This document shows positions 24,632 through 36,745 of a stretch of DNA of 64,000 nucleotides, in pieces. The DNA lies in contig NC_080082.1 of the NCBI RefSeq assembly GCF_949987535.1, forward strand, positions 50,878,374-50,942,373, given 5' to 3'. This DNA comes from Balaenoptera acutorostrata (Eukaryota; Chordata; Mammalia; Artiodactyla; Balaenopteridae). How positions within the stretch are numbered: position 1 is the first letter of the stretch; each line of letters opens with the position of its first letter. A model generated the notes under the pieces. That model saw nothing but the letters and a program-made list of their open reading frames with translations. It was not told the DNA's origin and ran no database searches. The translations under genes and the position numbers were made by a program.

Positions 24632-24975
24632 GGGCTTCCCTGGTGGAGCAGTGGTTAAGAATCCACCTGCCAATGCAGGGGACATGGGTTCGAGCCCTGG
24701 TCCGGGAAGATCCCACATGCCGTGGAACAACTAAGCCCATGCGCCACAACTGAGCCTGCGCTCTAGAGCCTGTGAGCCACAACTACTGAGCCTGCGTGCC
24801 ACAACTACTGAACCCCGCGTGCCTAGAGCACATGCTCTGCAACAAGAGAAGCCACCACAATGAGAAGACTGCACACTGCAACGAAGAGTAGCCCCCGCTT
24901 GCCGTAGCTAGAGAAAGAACACGCAGCTACAAAGACCCAGCGCAGCCAAAAATAAATAAATTTATTTTAAAAAAA
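24632..24975 (+). mobile_element. CHR-type SINE, long form, nested
   Basis: Plus-strand copy, GGGCTTCCCTGGTGGAGCAG head to AAAATAAATAAATTT tail. Target duplication AAAAATCAGTTGATTGTA and AAAAATCAATTGATTGTA. Confidence 0.93.
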
Positions 24976-25411
24976 TCAATTGATTGTAATCTGAGGGTTT
25001 ATTTCTGAATTCTCAGTTCTATTCCATTGATCCTCATACCACTATCATACTATCTTGACTACTGTAGTGTACTGTTTTGTATTTAGGAAATGTGAGTCCT
25101 CCATCTTTGTTCTTTTTCAAGATTGTTTTGACTATTCTAGGTCACTTGTATTCAAATATGAATGTTCAGATCAGCTTGTCAACTTATCAAGGAAGCCAGG
25201 TGGGATTTTTATAGGGATTGCACTGAACCTGTAGATCAATTTAGGAAATATTGCCACTTTAACAATATTAAGTGTTCTGACTCATGAACATGAAATGCCT
25301 TTCCATTTATTTAGATTTTCTTTAATTTCTGTCATCAATGCTTTATAGTTTAAAAAGTATAAGTTTTACACTTATTTTGTTGAAGTTATTCCTAAATATT
25401 TAATTTTTTTT

Positions 25412-25743
25412 TTTTTTTAAAGGATTTTCTTATTTATTTATTTATTTATTTATTTTTGGCTGTGTTGGGTCTTCGGTTCGTGCGAGGGCTTTCTCCAGTT
25501 GCGGCAAGCGGGGGCCACTCTTCATCGCGGTGCGGGGACCGCCCTTCATCGCGGTGCGCGGGCCTTTCTCTATCGCGGCCCCTCCCGCTGCAGGGCACAG
25601 GCTCCAGACGCGCAGGCTCAGCAATTGTGGCTCACGGGCCCAGCTGCTCCGTGGCATGTGGGATCTTCCCAGACCAGGGCTCGAACCCGTGTCCCCTGCA
25701 TTAGCAGGCAGATTCTCAACCACTGCGCCACCAGGGAAGCCCC
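25412..25743 (-). mobile_element. CHR-type SINE, long form, CpG-rich copy
   Basis: Minus-strand copy in which many CpGs survive (TCGCGGTGCGCGGGCC near 25549), so it is probably a younger insertion. Target duplication AATATTTAATTTTT. Confidence 0.93.
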
Positions 25744-27079
25744 AATATTTAATTTTTGATGCTATTACAAATGGAATTTTTTCTTATTTTCAATTCTGAT
25801 ACTCATTGTATCAGTCTATGGAAATACAATTAATCTTTGTATATTGATCATGTACCCTGCAACTTCTTTAAACTCATTTATTAGTTCTAACAGTTTTTTA
25901 GTGGATTCCTTAGGATTTTCTATACACAAGACCATGCCATCTTCAAAGAGATAGTTTTACTTCTTCCCTTTTATTCTTGAAGCTTTTTATTTCATTTTCT
26001 CTTGCCTAATTGCTGTACCTATAACCTCCAGTACAATGTCAAACAGAAGTGGTGAAAATAGACATCCTTATCTTGTTCTTAATTTTAGGAGGAAAGCATC
26101 CAGTCTTTTGGCATTAAATATGATGTTATCTGTGAATTTTTTGTAGAAGAACATTATCAGGTTGAAAAAAAAATCCCTTCTATTCCTGGTTTGTTTAGTA
26201 TTTTTGTCATGAAGGGGAACTGGATTTTGTCAAATGCTTTTTGTGCATCTATTGAGATGATTGGGACTTCTTTGTCCTTTATTCCATTGATATGGTGTAC
26301 TACATTAATGGATTTTTGAATGTTAAACCCATCTTGCATTCCCGGGATAAATCCCACTTGGTCATGGTGTATATGTATAGCTGGATTCGGTTTGGTAATA
26401 CTTTGTTGAGGATTTTTGCATCTATATTCATAACAGATATTGATTTGTAGAATTTGTTCCTTGTGATGTCTTTTTCTGGTTTGATATTAGGCTAATATTG
26501 GACTTAAAGCAAAGTTGGGAAGTATAACCTCCCCTTCTATTTTTTGGAAGAGTTTGTTAAGAATTGGTTGTAATTTTCTACAAGTTTGGTAGAATTCACC
26601 AGTGAAGGCATCTCAGCCCAGTCTTTTCTCTTTGGGTAGTGTCTAAATTACTAATTCAATCTCTTTATTTTTTATGAATCTATTCAGACTTTCTGTTTCT
26701 TCTTCAGTCAGTACTTTATGTCTTTCTAAGTATGTGCCCATTTCACCTCAGTTATTTAATATATTGGTATATAATTGTTCATAGTATTCCTTTATAATAT
26801 TAAAAAATTTTTGTATGGTCAATAATGATGTCCTCTTTTTCATTCCTGATTTTGGTAATTTGAGTCTTTCCTTTTTCTTAGTCAATGTAGGTAAAAGTTC
26901 GTTAATTTGGTTGATCTTTTCAAAGAACCAACATTTTATTTTTGTTGATTTTCACTTTTGTTTTTCTATTCTCTATTTCATTAATTTCCACTCTAATCTT
27001 TATTTCCTTTCTTTTGTTTCTTGTACACTTAGTTTGCTCTTCTTTTTCCAGTGTCGTAAGGTAGAACTTCAGATAATTT

Positions 27080-27412
27080 TTTTTTTTTTTAAATTTTTGA
27101 CTGTGTTGGGTCTTCGTTTCTGTGCACTGGCTTTCTCTAGTTGTGGCGAGTGGGGGCTGCTCTTCGTTGTGGTGTGCGGGCTTCTCATTGCGATGGCTTC
27201 TCTTGTTGTGGAGCAGGGGCTCTAGGCACGTGGGCTTCAGTAGTTGTGGCACACGGGCTCAGTAGTTGTGGCTTGCAGGCTCTAGAGAGCAGGCTCTAGT
27301 AGTTGTGGTGCATGGGCTTAGTTGCTCCACGGCATGTGGGATCTTCATGGACCAGGACTTGAACCCGTGTCCCCTGCATTGGCAGGTGGATTCTTAACCA
27401 CTAGGGAAGTCC
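27080..27412 (-). mobile_element. CHR-type SINE, long form, nested
   Basis: Minus-strand copy with a small deletion at the head (CCACTAGGGAAGTCC). Target duplication AGAACTTCAGATAATT and AGAACTTTAGATTATT. Confidence 0.9.
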
Positions 27413-28071
27413 AGAACTTTAGATTATTGATTTCAGATCTTTTTTAAAAAAATATATGCCTTTTAATGCTATTAGCTTTAGCTGCTTCCTGTAAGTTTGG
27501 TAGGCTGTGTCTTCATTTTCATTTATTTCAAAGTACTTTCTAATTTCCCTTGTGATTTTTTTTTCTTTGGTCCATTGATTCTTTAGGAGTGTGTTCTTTA
27601 ATTTCCACATATTTGTGAATTTCCCAAATTTTCTTCTGTTATTCGTTTTTAATTTCATTCCATTGTAGTCAGAGAACATGATGCACATGATTTCAATCCT
27701 TTTAAATTTATTGAGGCTTATTTTATAACCCAGCAAGTGGTCCATCCTGTAGAAAATTCCATGTGTACTTGGGGAGATTATGTATTCCAGAATTGTTGGA
27801 TGGTGTATTCTATAGATGTCTGTTAGGTCTAGTCAGTGTACAGTGTTGTGCAAGTCCTCCATTTCCTTGCTGATCTTCTACTTAGTTTTTCTATCCATTA
27901 TTGAAAATGGGGTATTGCATTCTCCAACTGTTATTGTTGAATTGTGTATTTCTCTCTTCATTTTTTCCAATTTTTAAGTCATGTATTTAGGGACTCTATT
28001 ATTAGGTGCTTATGTGTTTCAAATTGTTATATCTTCCTGATGTATTGACCCTTTTATCATAGATAAGATGT

Positions 28072-28394
28072 TTTAATATTTATTTTATTTATTATTATTT
28101 ATTTTTGGCTGCGTTGGGTCTTTGTTGCTGCACGCGGGCTTTCTCTAGTTGCGGTGAGTGGGGGCTACTCTTCATTGCGGTGCGTGGGCTTCTCATTGCG
28201 GTGGCTTCTCTTGTTGCAGAGCACCACAGGCTCTAGGCATGCAGGCTTCAGTAGTTGTGGCTTGTGGGCTCAGTAGTTGTGGTGCACGGGCTTAGTTGCT
28301 CTGCGGTATGTGGGATCTTCCCAGACCAGGGCTCAAACCTGTGTCCCCTGCATTGGCAGGCGGATTCTTAACCACTGTGCCACCAGGGAAGCCC
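28072..28394 (-). mobile_element. CHR-type SINE, long form, nested
   Basis: Minus-strand copy ending GCCACCAGGGAAGCCCC. The target duplication is weak (CCTTTTATCATAGATAA and CCTTTCATCATAATAAA). Confidence 0.88.
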
Positions 28395-28449
28395 CCTTTC
28401 ATCATAATAAATGGTCCCTCTTTATCTCTAGTAACTTTTTTGTTTTACT

Positions 28450-28580
28450 TTTTTTTTTCTTTTTTTTTTTTTGCCATGCCATGGGGCTTGTGGGATCTTA
28501 GTTCCCTGACCAGGGATCAAACCCTGGGCCCATGGCGTGAAAGCGCCAAGTCTTAACCACTGGACCGACAGGGAATTCCC
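28450..28580 (-). mobile_element. CHR-related short SINE, nested
   Basis: Only 55 bp from the previous copy. Body GGGATCTTAGTTCCCTGACC, head GGGAATTCCC; target duplication TGTTTTACT. Confidence 0.88.
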
Positions 28581-29059
28581 ATGTTTTACTCTGTCTTTGA
28601 CTGGTATTAGTATAGCCAATCCAGCTTTGTTATGGTTGGTTTATAACTAACTTTTTTGTATCTTTAAATCAAAAGTGTAACTCATGTAGACAGAATATAG
28701 TTGGATCTTTAAAAAATAAATACCGTCTGACAATCTCAGCTTTTTGATTGGATTGTTTAATTCATTCACATCTAATGTTATTGATATTGTTGCATTTATT
28801 GCTGCCTTGTTACTTTTGTTTTCTATGTCTTATGCCCTTTTTGTTCCTCTATTATTCTTTACTTCTTTATTTTGCATTAAGTGAATATTTTCTAACATAA
28901 CATTTAAATTCTTTTAATGATTTTTTTTACCATATTTTAAAAGTTATTTTCTTGGTGGTTGCTCTAGGGCTTACCATACGTATCTTACATTATCAGAATC
29001 TATTTCAGATTTAGAGATATGGTTATGTTACTCCTATATAGCTCTATTCCCTCTCCCTC

Positions 29060-29403
29060 TTTTTTTTTGTAAATTTATTTATTTTATTTTATTTATTTAT
29101 TTTTGGCTGCATTGGATCTTTGTTGCTGCAAATGGGCTTTCTCTAGTTGTAGCGAGCAGGGACTTCTCTTCGTTCAGTGCATGGGCTTCTCATTGTGGTG
29201 GCTTCTCTTGTTGCGGAGCATGGGCTCTAGGGTGCACGGGCTTCAGTAGTTGTGGCTCACGGGCTCTAGAGCGAAAGCTCAGCAGTTGTGGCACACAGGC
29301 TTAGTTGCTCCACAGCATGTGGGATCTTCCCAGACAAGGGATCGAACCCGTGTCCCCTGCACTGGCAGGTGGATCCTTAACTACTGCGCCACCAGCGTAG
29401 TCC
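29060..29403 (-). mobile_element. CHR-type SINE, long form, nested
   Basis: Minus-strand copy; the head has drifted (ACCAGCGTAGTCCC). Possible target duplication CCCTCTCCCTCT and CCCTCCCTCTCC. Confidence 0.88.
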
Positions 29404-29932
29404 CTCCCTCTCCCCCTTTTCTTGCTATATTGTTATCCATATTATACTTATATATGCTACATATCCAACAATACATTATTTTAACTATTGCTTTACATGA
29501 TTTTATGGTTATTAAAGAAGCTGAGATAAGAAAGGAGAAGAAGTATATATTTATAGAGTTTGCTATATTAACCTTCTTGTTGACCATTTATGGGTCTCAT
29601 TTGTTCCTGTGGATTCGAGTTACCACCCTTTACTGGGTGGTGTTTCCTTAGCCTGGTACATCTTTGCTCCCATTCACCTTCTTTGTGCTGTTACTGGCAA
29701 ATATATTTCTATATGTTATAGGTCCTAAATACTATTATATACATATTGTTTTATTCAATTATTTTTTAAATGAGTAAAGAGAAGAATAGAAAAGAAATAT
29801 GCATTTATATACTTTTATAATTAAGTAATTATCTTTACTGGTACTCTTTGTTTTTTTCATGTGGATTTGAATTACTGTATGAGGTCACTTGCTTTTAACC
29901 TGAAAAGCTTCCTGTAGTATTTCTTATCTTTT

Positions 29933-30165
29933 TAAAAATATTTATTTATTTATTTGGCTGTGCCGAGTCTTAGTTGGTGCATGTGGGATATTTGTTGCAG
30001 CATGTGGGATCTTTTTAGTTGTGGCATGCGGGCAGGATCTTTTAGTTGCGGCATGTGGGCTCTTAGTTGTGGCATGCGAGATCTAGTTCCCTGACAAGGG
30101 ATCGAACCCTGGGCCCCCTGCATTGGGAGCACAGAGTCTTAACCACTGGATCACCAGGGAAGTCC
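29933..30165 (-). mobile_element. CHR SINE, GGCATG-body variant, nested
   Basis: Body is a series of TTGTGGCATG/GCATGTGGGATC units rather than the long-form body; head CACCAGGGAAGTCCC. Target duplication CCTGTAGTATTTCTTA. Confidence 0.9.
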
Positions 30166-30771
30166 CCCTGTAGTATTTCTTATAAGGTGTATCTGCTAGT
30201 AAATAAATCTCTCAGTTTTTATCTGTTCTCCATTTGTTCTATTGAAAAGTCAGCCATTCATCTTATTGGTGTTCTCTTATACATTACAAGTTGGTTTGCT
30301 CTGTTGCTTTCAATAGATTTCTTTGTGTTTAGCTTTCAGTGTTTTTATTATGATGTTTCTATGTGTCGATCTCTGTGTGATTATCCATCTTGCAGTTCAT
30401 TAAGTTTCTTGGCTGTGTAAATTCATGTTTTTCATCAAATTTAGGAATTTTTCTGCTGTGATTTCTTTGAATATTTTTCTGCTCTTTTCCTTCTCTCCTT
30501 TCCTTGTGTTACTCACATTATGCATAATTTGGTGCTCTTATTGGTGTCCCATATTTCTCTGAGGTGCTGTCTACTTTTCTTCATTTCTCTCTCTGTTCTT
30601 TGGATTGTTAGATCTCTATCAATCTACAAGTTTGCTAATTCCTTCTTCACCAATTCAAATCTATTACTGAGCCGCTCTAGTAAATTTTTTATTTTGGTTA
30701 TTGTTATTTTCAACTCCAGAATTTCCATTTGGCTTTCTTATTTCTTTCTCTTTATTTATATTCCCTATTTT

Positions 30772-31883
30772 TTTAACATCTTTATTGGAGTATAATTGCT
30801 TTACAATGGTGTGTTAGTTTCTGCTTTATAACAAAGTGAATCAGCTATACATATACATATATCCCCATATCTCCTCCCTCTTGCGTCTCCCTCCCACCCT
30901 CCCTATCCCACCCCTCTAGGTGGTCACAGAGCACCAAGCTGATCTCCCTGTGCTATGTGGCTGCTTCCCACTAGCTATCTATTTTACATTTGGTAGTATA
31001 TATAAGTTCATGCCACTCTCTCACTTTGTCCCAGCTTACCCTTTGCCCTCCCTGTGTCCTCAAGTCCATTCTCTACATCTGCATCTTTAATTCTGGCCTG
31101 CCCCTAGGTTCTTCAGAACTTTTTTTTTTTTTTAGATTCCATATATATGTGTTAGTATACAGTATTTGTTTTTCTCTTTCTGACTTACTTCACTCTGTAT
31201 GACAGACTCTAGGTCCATCCACCTCACTACAAATAACTCAATTTCATTCCTTTTTATGGCTGAATAATATTCCATTGTATATATGTGCTACATCTTCTTT
31301 ATCCATTCATCTGTTGATGGACACTTAGGTTGCTTCCATGTCCTGGCTATTGTAAATAGAGCTGCAGTGAACATTCTGGTACATGACTCTTTTTGAATTA
31401 TCGTTTTCTCAGGGTATGTGCCCAGTAGTGGGATTGCTGGGTCATATGGTAGTTCTATTTTTAGTTTTTTAAGGAACCTCCATACCGTTCTCCATAGTGG
31501 CTGTATCAATTTACATTCCCACCAACAGTGCAAGAGGGTTCCCTTTTCTCCACAACCTCTCCAGCATTTATTGTTTGTAGATTTTTTGATGATGGCCATT
31601 CTGACTGGTGTGAGGTGATACCTCATTGTAGTTTTGATTTGCATTTCTCTAATGATTAGTGATGTTGAGCATTCTTTCATGTGTTTGTTGCCAATCTGTA
31701 TATCTTCTTTGGAGAAATGTCTATTTAGGTCTTCTGCCCAGTTTTGGATTGGGTTGTTTGTTTTTTGATATTGAGCTACATGAGCTGCTTGTAAATTTTG
31801 GAGATTAATCCTTTGACAGTTGCTTCATTTGCAAATATTTTCTCCCATTCTGAGGGTTGTCTATTTTTGTAAGACATTTTCAT
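30772..31883 (-). mobile_element. L1 3' end (young type) nested in older L1
   Basis: ATCTTTATTGGAGTATAATT begins the reversed 3' UTR. The minus frame 31288-31680 is a well-kept ORF2 C-terminus ([31 protein letters not shown]). 5'-truncated. Confidence 0.9.
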
Positions 31884-32095
31884 CATAACTTCCTTTACTT
31901 CTTTAAGTATGGTTTAACTTAGTTCTTTTGAGATATTTATAATGGCTACTTTGAAGTTTTTGTCTGAACCTTATTAGTGAAATTTTCTGTTTGTTGCTTT
32001 TTTCCTGTGTATGGGTCACACTTTCTGGTTTCTCTGCATGTGTCACAATTTTTTGTTGGAAACTGAACATTTTAGAGACTGGGCACATGAGATGG

Positions 32096-32525
32096 CATCA
32101 CCGATCATTCCCAACTTCAATCCCCCTCACAAGAAGACCAACCAGAAACTATCCATAGACAAGACACTATTGTGAAAAACCCCTGCTTGATCACAAAGAA
32201 TGAGAAGAACCACAATAGAAGGGTAAGAAGAGTGGCTTCCTTTTGACCACATTGCCCCTCCCCCAGTCCAGCACAACACTGTACCAAGAAGGGCCCCCCA
32301 GGCCTACAGTTATTCCAGTAGGAAAAAGAGGACCCAAGGTGGACATGTAGCTTCCCCAGCATTGTGGGACTTTCCAGGAAACCCACTCAGGTGTTACCTC
32401 ATGGGATTTACTGGGGGAGCCTATAGAGTTCTACCACAAGTGATCAGATAGAGATGAAGAAGGGAGGTGGACAAAGAATCAACCAGCATTTAGATCTTTA
32501 CAGACTGTATTCCTGCTTACAGCAG
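32096..32525. other. unclassified sequence before a minisatellite
   Basis: Moderately GC-rich; possibly the outer 5' end of the L1/HAL1-like element on the + strand. No gene signal. Confidence 0.3.
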
Positions 32526-32529
32526 TGCC

Positions 32530-33610
32530 TGAGCAAAGATCCTAGCTAGTAGCTTTGCCCACCTGTAAAACTGAGCTAGTGGTCCCATGGCCAGGGAGCT
32601 CAGTCAGCAGTTCTACCTGATTTGGATCCCCAGCCAATGAGCTGTGTTGGCCATGGAGCCCATTCTGTGGCTCCACTCAGGCAGGAGAGGAACTGCTAAG
32701 CATAGTTACCAGTCTCACCCCACCAGGAAGCCTGACCACAGACACCTAGGACCCACAGAACATATCCTTTGGCCTACCCAGGCAGGGTTGCAAACTAACA
32801 GTACCACCAAACAGCTGAGCATAGCATCTAGTTCCATTCCTCTGGGGAGTGTAGCCACAGATGCTCAGCAGCTGCAGAGCACATCCTATGGCCCAACCAC
32901 AGAGCCCAGCCTACAACTCCACCCAGTAGCCGATCCCAGACCACAACCCTGCCCAATTACTGAAAACAGCCTGGGTCCTTGCGTAGGCAGGGAGCTCAGC
33001 CAGTGACACCACCCAATTGCAAAACATAGACTGTGGTCCCACCTAGTCATGGAGCCTGAACAATGACCTAGCCTAACCATGGAGCACAGTTTCCAGACCC
33101 AACCAACTGTGGGGTACAGCAGGAGCCCCTGCCTGACCAGAGAGCCTGGCCAGTGACCATGCCCAATAGTGGAGCCAATGGTGTATCTAGTCACAAAGCC
33201 CAGCCTGCAGCCCCACCCAACTTTGGGGCACAACCTGCAGCCCCTGCTGATTGCAGAGTACAGCCTGAGGCCCCAAACTACCATGAAGCCTGGCCTATGG
33301 CCCTGCCTGAACTTAGACTCCAGCCAGTGGCAGCATCTAGTCAGGAAGCACAGCCTGAGGCCCAGCCAACCAAGATCAGTTCAGAGCACACCCTGCCACC
33401 CTGCCCAATCACAGAAGCCAACCAGTGGCACTGCCCTGTCAGGGAACACAGCCTGATATCCCCATGTGACCAGAAGTGATTGCAGAGCCCAGCAAGTGAC
33501 TCCACGCAACAGCAGAGCCTAGGCAGTGGCAACCCCTGACCTCAGAGCATGGGCAGTGGCCTCACCCATCTAGAGACCCTGATTGCAAGCCCCAGCTGCT
33601 CATGGATGCT
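32530..33610 (+). repeat. degenerate 30-bp minisatellite
   Basis: Units of 30 bp of the kind CACAGCCTGCAGCCCC-ACCCAACTGCAGAG are visible for about 1.1 kb, clearest at 33020-33450, where successive units end near 33056, 33086, 33116, 33146 and 33176. Because 30 is divisible by three, open frames run through it (32644-33006 and 33153-33479) with a 10-residue periodicity, but composition and drift give no sign of a real protein. It directly precedes ORF1-like sequence on the same strand, so it may be the 5' UTR repeat array of that element. Confidence 0.75.
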
Positions 33611-33639
33611 ACCAGCTCACCAATCCAGTACCCCAAGCT

Positions 33640-34175
33640 GAGTAAACTAGTGAAGTTCTTTCCTTGCTGAAGCAAATATGTAAAGTCTGGAAGAGAAGAC
33701 CATTTAATCAAATGTGCAGTTACCAACTCAAGGATACAAGGACCACAAAATATCAGGTAAACATAACACCACCAAAGGAAACTAGTAAAGCTCCAATAAC
33801 TGACCCTAAAGGAATGGAGATCTATGAACTGTCTGACAATGAATTCAAAATAATCCTCTTAAAGAAGTTCAGCAAACTACAAGTACACACAGACAGACAA
33901 CTAAACTAAATTAGGAAAACAATGTATGAACAAAATGAGAAGTTCAACAAAGAAACAGAAATCATAAAAAAAAAATCCTAGAGCTAAAGCATACAATGTC
34001 TGAACTGAAGAATTTAATAGAGAGCTTCAATAGCAGAGTCGACCAATAAAAAGAAAGAATCAGTGAACTATTGTAGAAGACACCTCGTTTGAAATTATCC
34101 AGTCTGGGACTTAGTGGAACGCCATCAAAAGAAATCCATAGACACAGAATATACGTTAGTGGCACACGGAGCAAA
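33640..34175 (+). mobile_element. L1/HAL1 ORF1-like sequence
   Basis: The plus frame 33664-33909 contains KGMEIYELSDNEFKIILLKK and LQVHTDRQLN, typical of L1-family ORF1 N-terminal regions. Beyond the stop the same protein continues in broken frames (ISELL-type coiled coil near 34045). Non-functional. Confidence 0.7.
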
Positions 34176-34194
34176 ATGTTCCTGTGAGTCTTGT

Positions 34195-34830
34195 TAGCTG
34201 ATCTAGCAAATTAATCAAACCCAAGGAGGGGGTTGTTCGAACCTCCAATCTATAACCAGTTGGTCAGAGGCACAGGTGATAACCTGGATGCCAGATGCCT
34301 GCAACTGGCATCTGAAGTTGGGGGTGGGGAGATGTAGGGCTGAGTCCTTAACCTCTGGGATCTGACACCATCTCCAGGTACACAGAGTCAGAATTGAGTC
34401 CAATTGCAGGACACCAAGCTGGTGTCCAAGAATTGCTTGGTGGTGTGGGGAACACACACACACACACACACACACTGAAATTGGATGCACAACCCTTTAG
34501 TAAGCAAATATGAGGTTTAGTCTAGGCAATCTACACCTAAGGAGTGACCAGTGCAATAGTCCCCTCCCTCCCTGGACAGGGACCAGTAGAAATCCATTTG
34601 AGAATGCACACAAACTACCAGCACATCTTTTGTAATCAGAACTCATTCACCCAGCTATTGCCCAGCTTTGGAAAAGCTATTCTCTGGGCACCTTGTTTGC
34701 ACCAATGCAAGTGGCACTATGAGTGTCAAGGCTCTGTAAAGAAGCAGAAGTGCTGGTCAGCAGCAGGCAAGGCAAACATTAAGCATTGGGAAAAATCAGA
34801 TAGAGACTGACTTCAAAGAAAACTCAGTAT
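34195..34830 (+). mobile_element. possible old LTR remnant
   Basis: GGATCTGACACCATCTCCAG and GAGTCAGAATTGAGTCCAAT followed by TGCAGGACACCAAGCTGG are familiar to me from an ancient mammalian LTR or internal sequence, but I cannot name it. Includes a CA microsatellite at 34452-34475. No coding capacity seen. Confidence 0.3.
34452..34475. repeat. (CA)n microsatellite
   Basis: About 12 uninterrupted CA units. Confidence 0.9.
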
Positions 34831-35460
34831 TGCCTGATAAATTGTTATAATATTATCCTACCAATGGATAGCCTTCATGCCATGAAGATGTATCCATTTT
34901 AACAATGTCACTATCTTACCTAACTGCAGATGATAGGTGACATGAGAGAAGACAACAGAAATGAATGTGAACTTAAAGGAAAACATCATACTATACAAAA
35001 ATCTTCATCAAATCCAAATATTGTAAATGTACTTGAAGCAGAGTTCACAGCCATGTAAAACAAACTTATTAGCTGGCATTCTTCTTTTTCTCTTGTTTAT
35101 GGATTTTAATTTATTTAATGGGTTATAATTAATTATGGAATTTATTGATGGCACAGGAAAAGAATTATTTCAAGTAGTTTTTAAACACTCTATAATTAAG
35201 AAGGATATACTCTAAAACAGGAGCCAGCAAACTTTTTCTGTAAAAGGCCAGATAGTAAATGCAGTCTATCCTTATTATTTGCAGATTCCATATTTGCAAA
35301 CTAACCTACTTGCTAAAATTCATTTGTAACCCCAGAGTCAATACTCCCAGCACCTTTTTGGTCATTCGTTGGCATGTGAAAATCGATGACCTATGAGTCT
35401 CCCGACACACATGTTCTCAGCTGAAGTCAAATAGGGTACCCTCTGCCTTCTTGTTTCTGT

Positions 35461-35820
35461 TTTTTTTTTTTCTAATTAATTTATTTTATTTTATTTTTGG
35501 CTGCGTTGGGTCTTCGTTGCTGAGCGCGGGCTTTTCTCTGGTTGCGGCGAATGGGGGCTACTCTTCGTTGTGGTGTGTGGGCTTCTCATTGCGGTGGCTT
35601 CTCTTTTTGTGGAACATGGGCTCTAGGCACGTGGGCTTCAGTAGTTGTGGCACATGGGCTCAGTAGTTGTGGCTTGTGGGGCCTAGAGTGCAGACTCAGT
35701 AGTTGTGGCACATGGGTTTAGTTGCTCCATGGCATGTGGGATCTTCCCAGACCAGGGCTGGAACCTGTGTCCCCTGCATTGGCAGGTGGATTTTTAACCA
35801 CTGCACCACCAGGGAAGCCC
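35461..35820 (-). mobile_element. CHR-type SINE, long form, in Tigger
   Basis: Minus-strand copy ending CACCACCAGGGAAGCCC; target duplication TTGTTTCT(G/A)TT. Confidence 0.92.
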
Positions 35821-35900
35821 TTGTTTCTATTCTTATACCATAAATACATATCCTTTTCTCAGTGTGGTATTACTTTTTTCCTCTCATTTTTGTGCTTTTT

Positions 35901-36077
35901 AAAAAATATTTATTTATTTATTATTATTATTTTTGGCTGTGCTGGGTTTTAGTTGTGGCATGTGGGATCTTTAGTTGTGGCATGCATGCAGGATCTAGTT
36001 CCCCAACCAGGGATTGAACCCTGGCCCCCTGCATTGGGAGCACGGAGTCTTACCCCCTGGACTACCAGGGAAGTCCC
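35901..36077 (-). mobile_element. CHR SINE, GGCATG-body variant, in Tigger
   Basis: Minus-strand copy, body TTTAGTTGTGGCATGCATGC, head ACCAGGGAAGTCCC. Target duplication TCATTTTTGTGCTTTT and TCATCTTTGTGCTTTT. Confidence 0.92.
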
Positions 36078-36745
36078 TCATCTTTGTGCTTTTTGTTGGT
36101 GATTTTGCTGTTTAAAATGGCCCCAAAGTTTATGCTGAAGTGTTGTCTAGTGTTCCTAAGGGCAAGAAGGATTACAGAGATGTGCCTTACAGAGACAATA
36201 CATGTGTTAGATAAACTTCATTCAGGAATGAGTTATGCTGTTGTTGGCCTTGAGTTCAATGTCAATAAATCAATAACATATAAAAAGTATCTTTAAATAG
36301 AAACACATAAAACAATGTTATGTATTGACTGGTTGAGGAAAATGTTGTAACCAGTTATTTATAGGAAACTAACTTTATATCTCTGCTAGGAGCAACAGTT
36401 CACTAATTCAGTGTTTGCAACAACTTTATAGAATATAACTACCATGAATAATGAGAACCCACAGGCCATTCAGTCTACACTAACTACTCAAGTCTGCCCT
36501 TGTAGTTCAAATGTAGCCATAGACAATACATAAAGGAGGATGGCTATGTCCCAATAAAACTTTGTGTAAGACACTGAAATTGAAATATATAATTTTCACA
36601 CCTCATGAAATATTATTCTTCTTGATTATTATTATTATTGATTTTTTTAAACCATTAAAAAAACAGACACCATAGACACTCACTAGCTATACAACAGGTG
36701 GCAGGCCAGATTTGGCCTGCAGGCTATAGCTTGCCAACCCCTGCT

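Larger units (their letters stand above)
23020..32095 (-). mobile_element. near-complete old L1 with many nested insertions
   Basis: Minus-strand L1 from a 3' region near 23020 through ORF2 (reverse-transcriptase segment near 26157-26357, minus frame reading [20 protein letters not shown] and [11 protein letters not shown]) to 5'-type sequence at 30.2-32.1 kb. All frames are broken. At least eight SINEs and one younger L1 lie inside, most with target duplications proving the L1 halves were contiguous. Confidence 0.75.
35265..36465 (+). mobile_element. Tigger-like mariner transposon, non-autonomous, with two SINEs
   Basis: Ends CAGTCTATCCTTATTATTTG and (right) ACCATGAATAATGAGAACCC are the imperfect inverted repeats. 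Inside are Tigger-type pieces such as CCCCAAAGTTTATGCTGAAG and GTGTTAGATAAACTTCATTC. SINEs at 35461 and 35901 interrupt it. No intact transposase frame. Confidence 0.7.
35218..36745 (-). mobile_element. MER5A-like element split by a Tigger insertion
   Basis: Left piece 35219-35264 (GCCAGCAAACTTTTTCTGTA, AGGCCAGATAGTAAATG) and right piece from about 36469 (ACTAACTACTCAAGTCTGCC, CATAGACAATACATAAAG, GCCTGCAGGCTATAGC, TTGCCAACCCCTG) are two halves of one MER5A-type element. The right half contains extra internal sequence, so it may be a longer relative. Confidence 0.7.

Noticed and set aside
33020..33450. CRISPR-like spaced repeats
   Set aside because: Units are contiguous, degenerate 30-mers with no constant repeat and variable spacer structure, in a mammalian genome.
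32644..33479. Open frames of 95-120 codons in the 30-bp minisatellite
   Set aside because: The unit length keeps frames open automatically. More than one frame is open at 33153-33479, and units drift without preserving a protein pattern.
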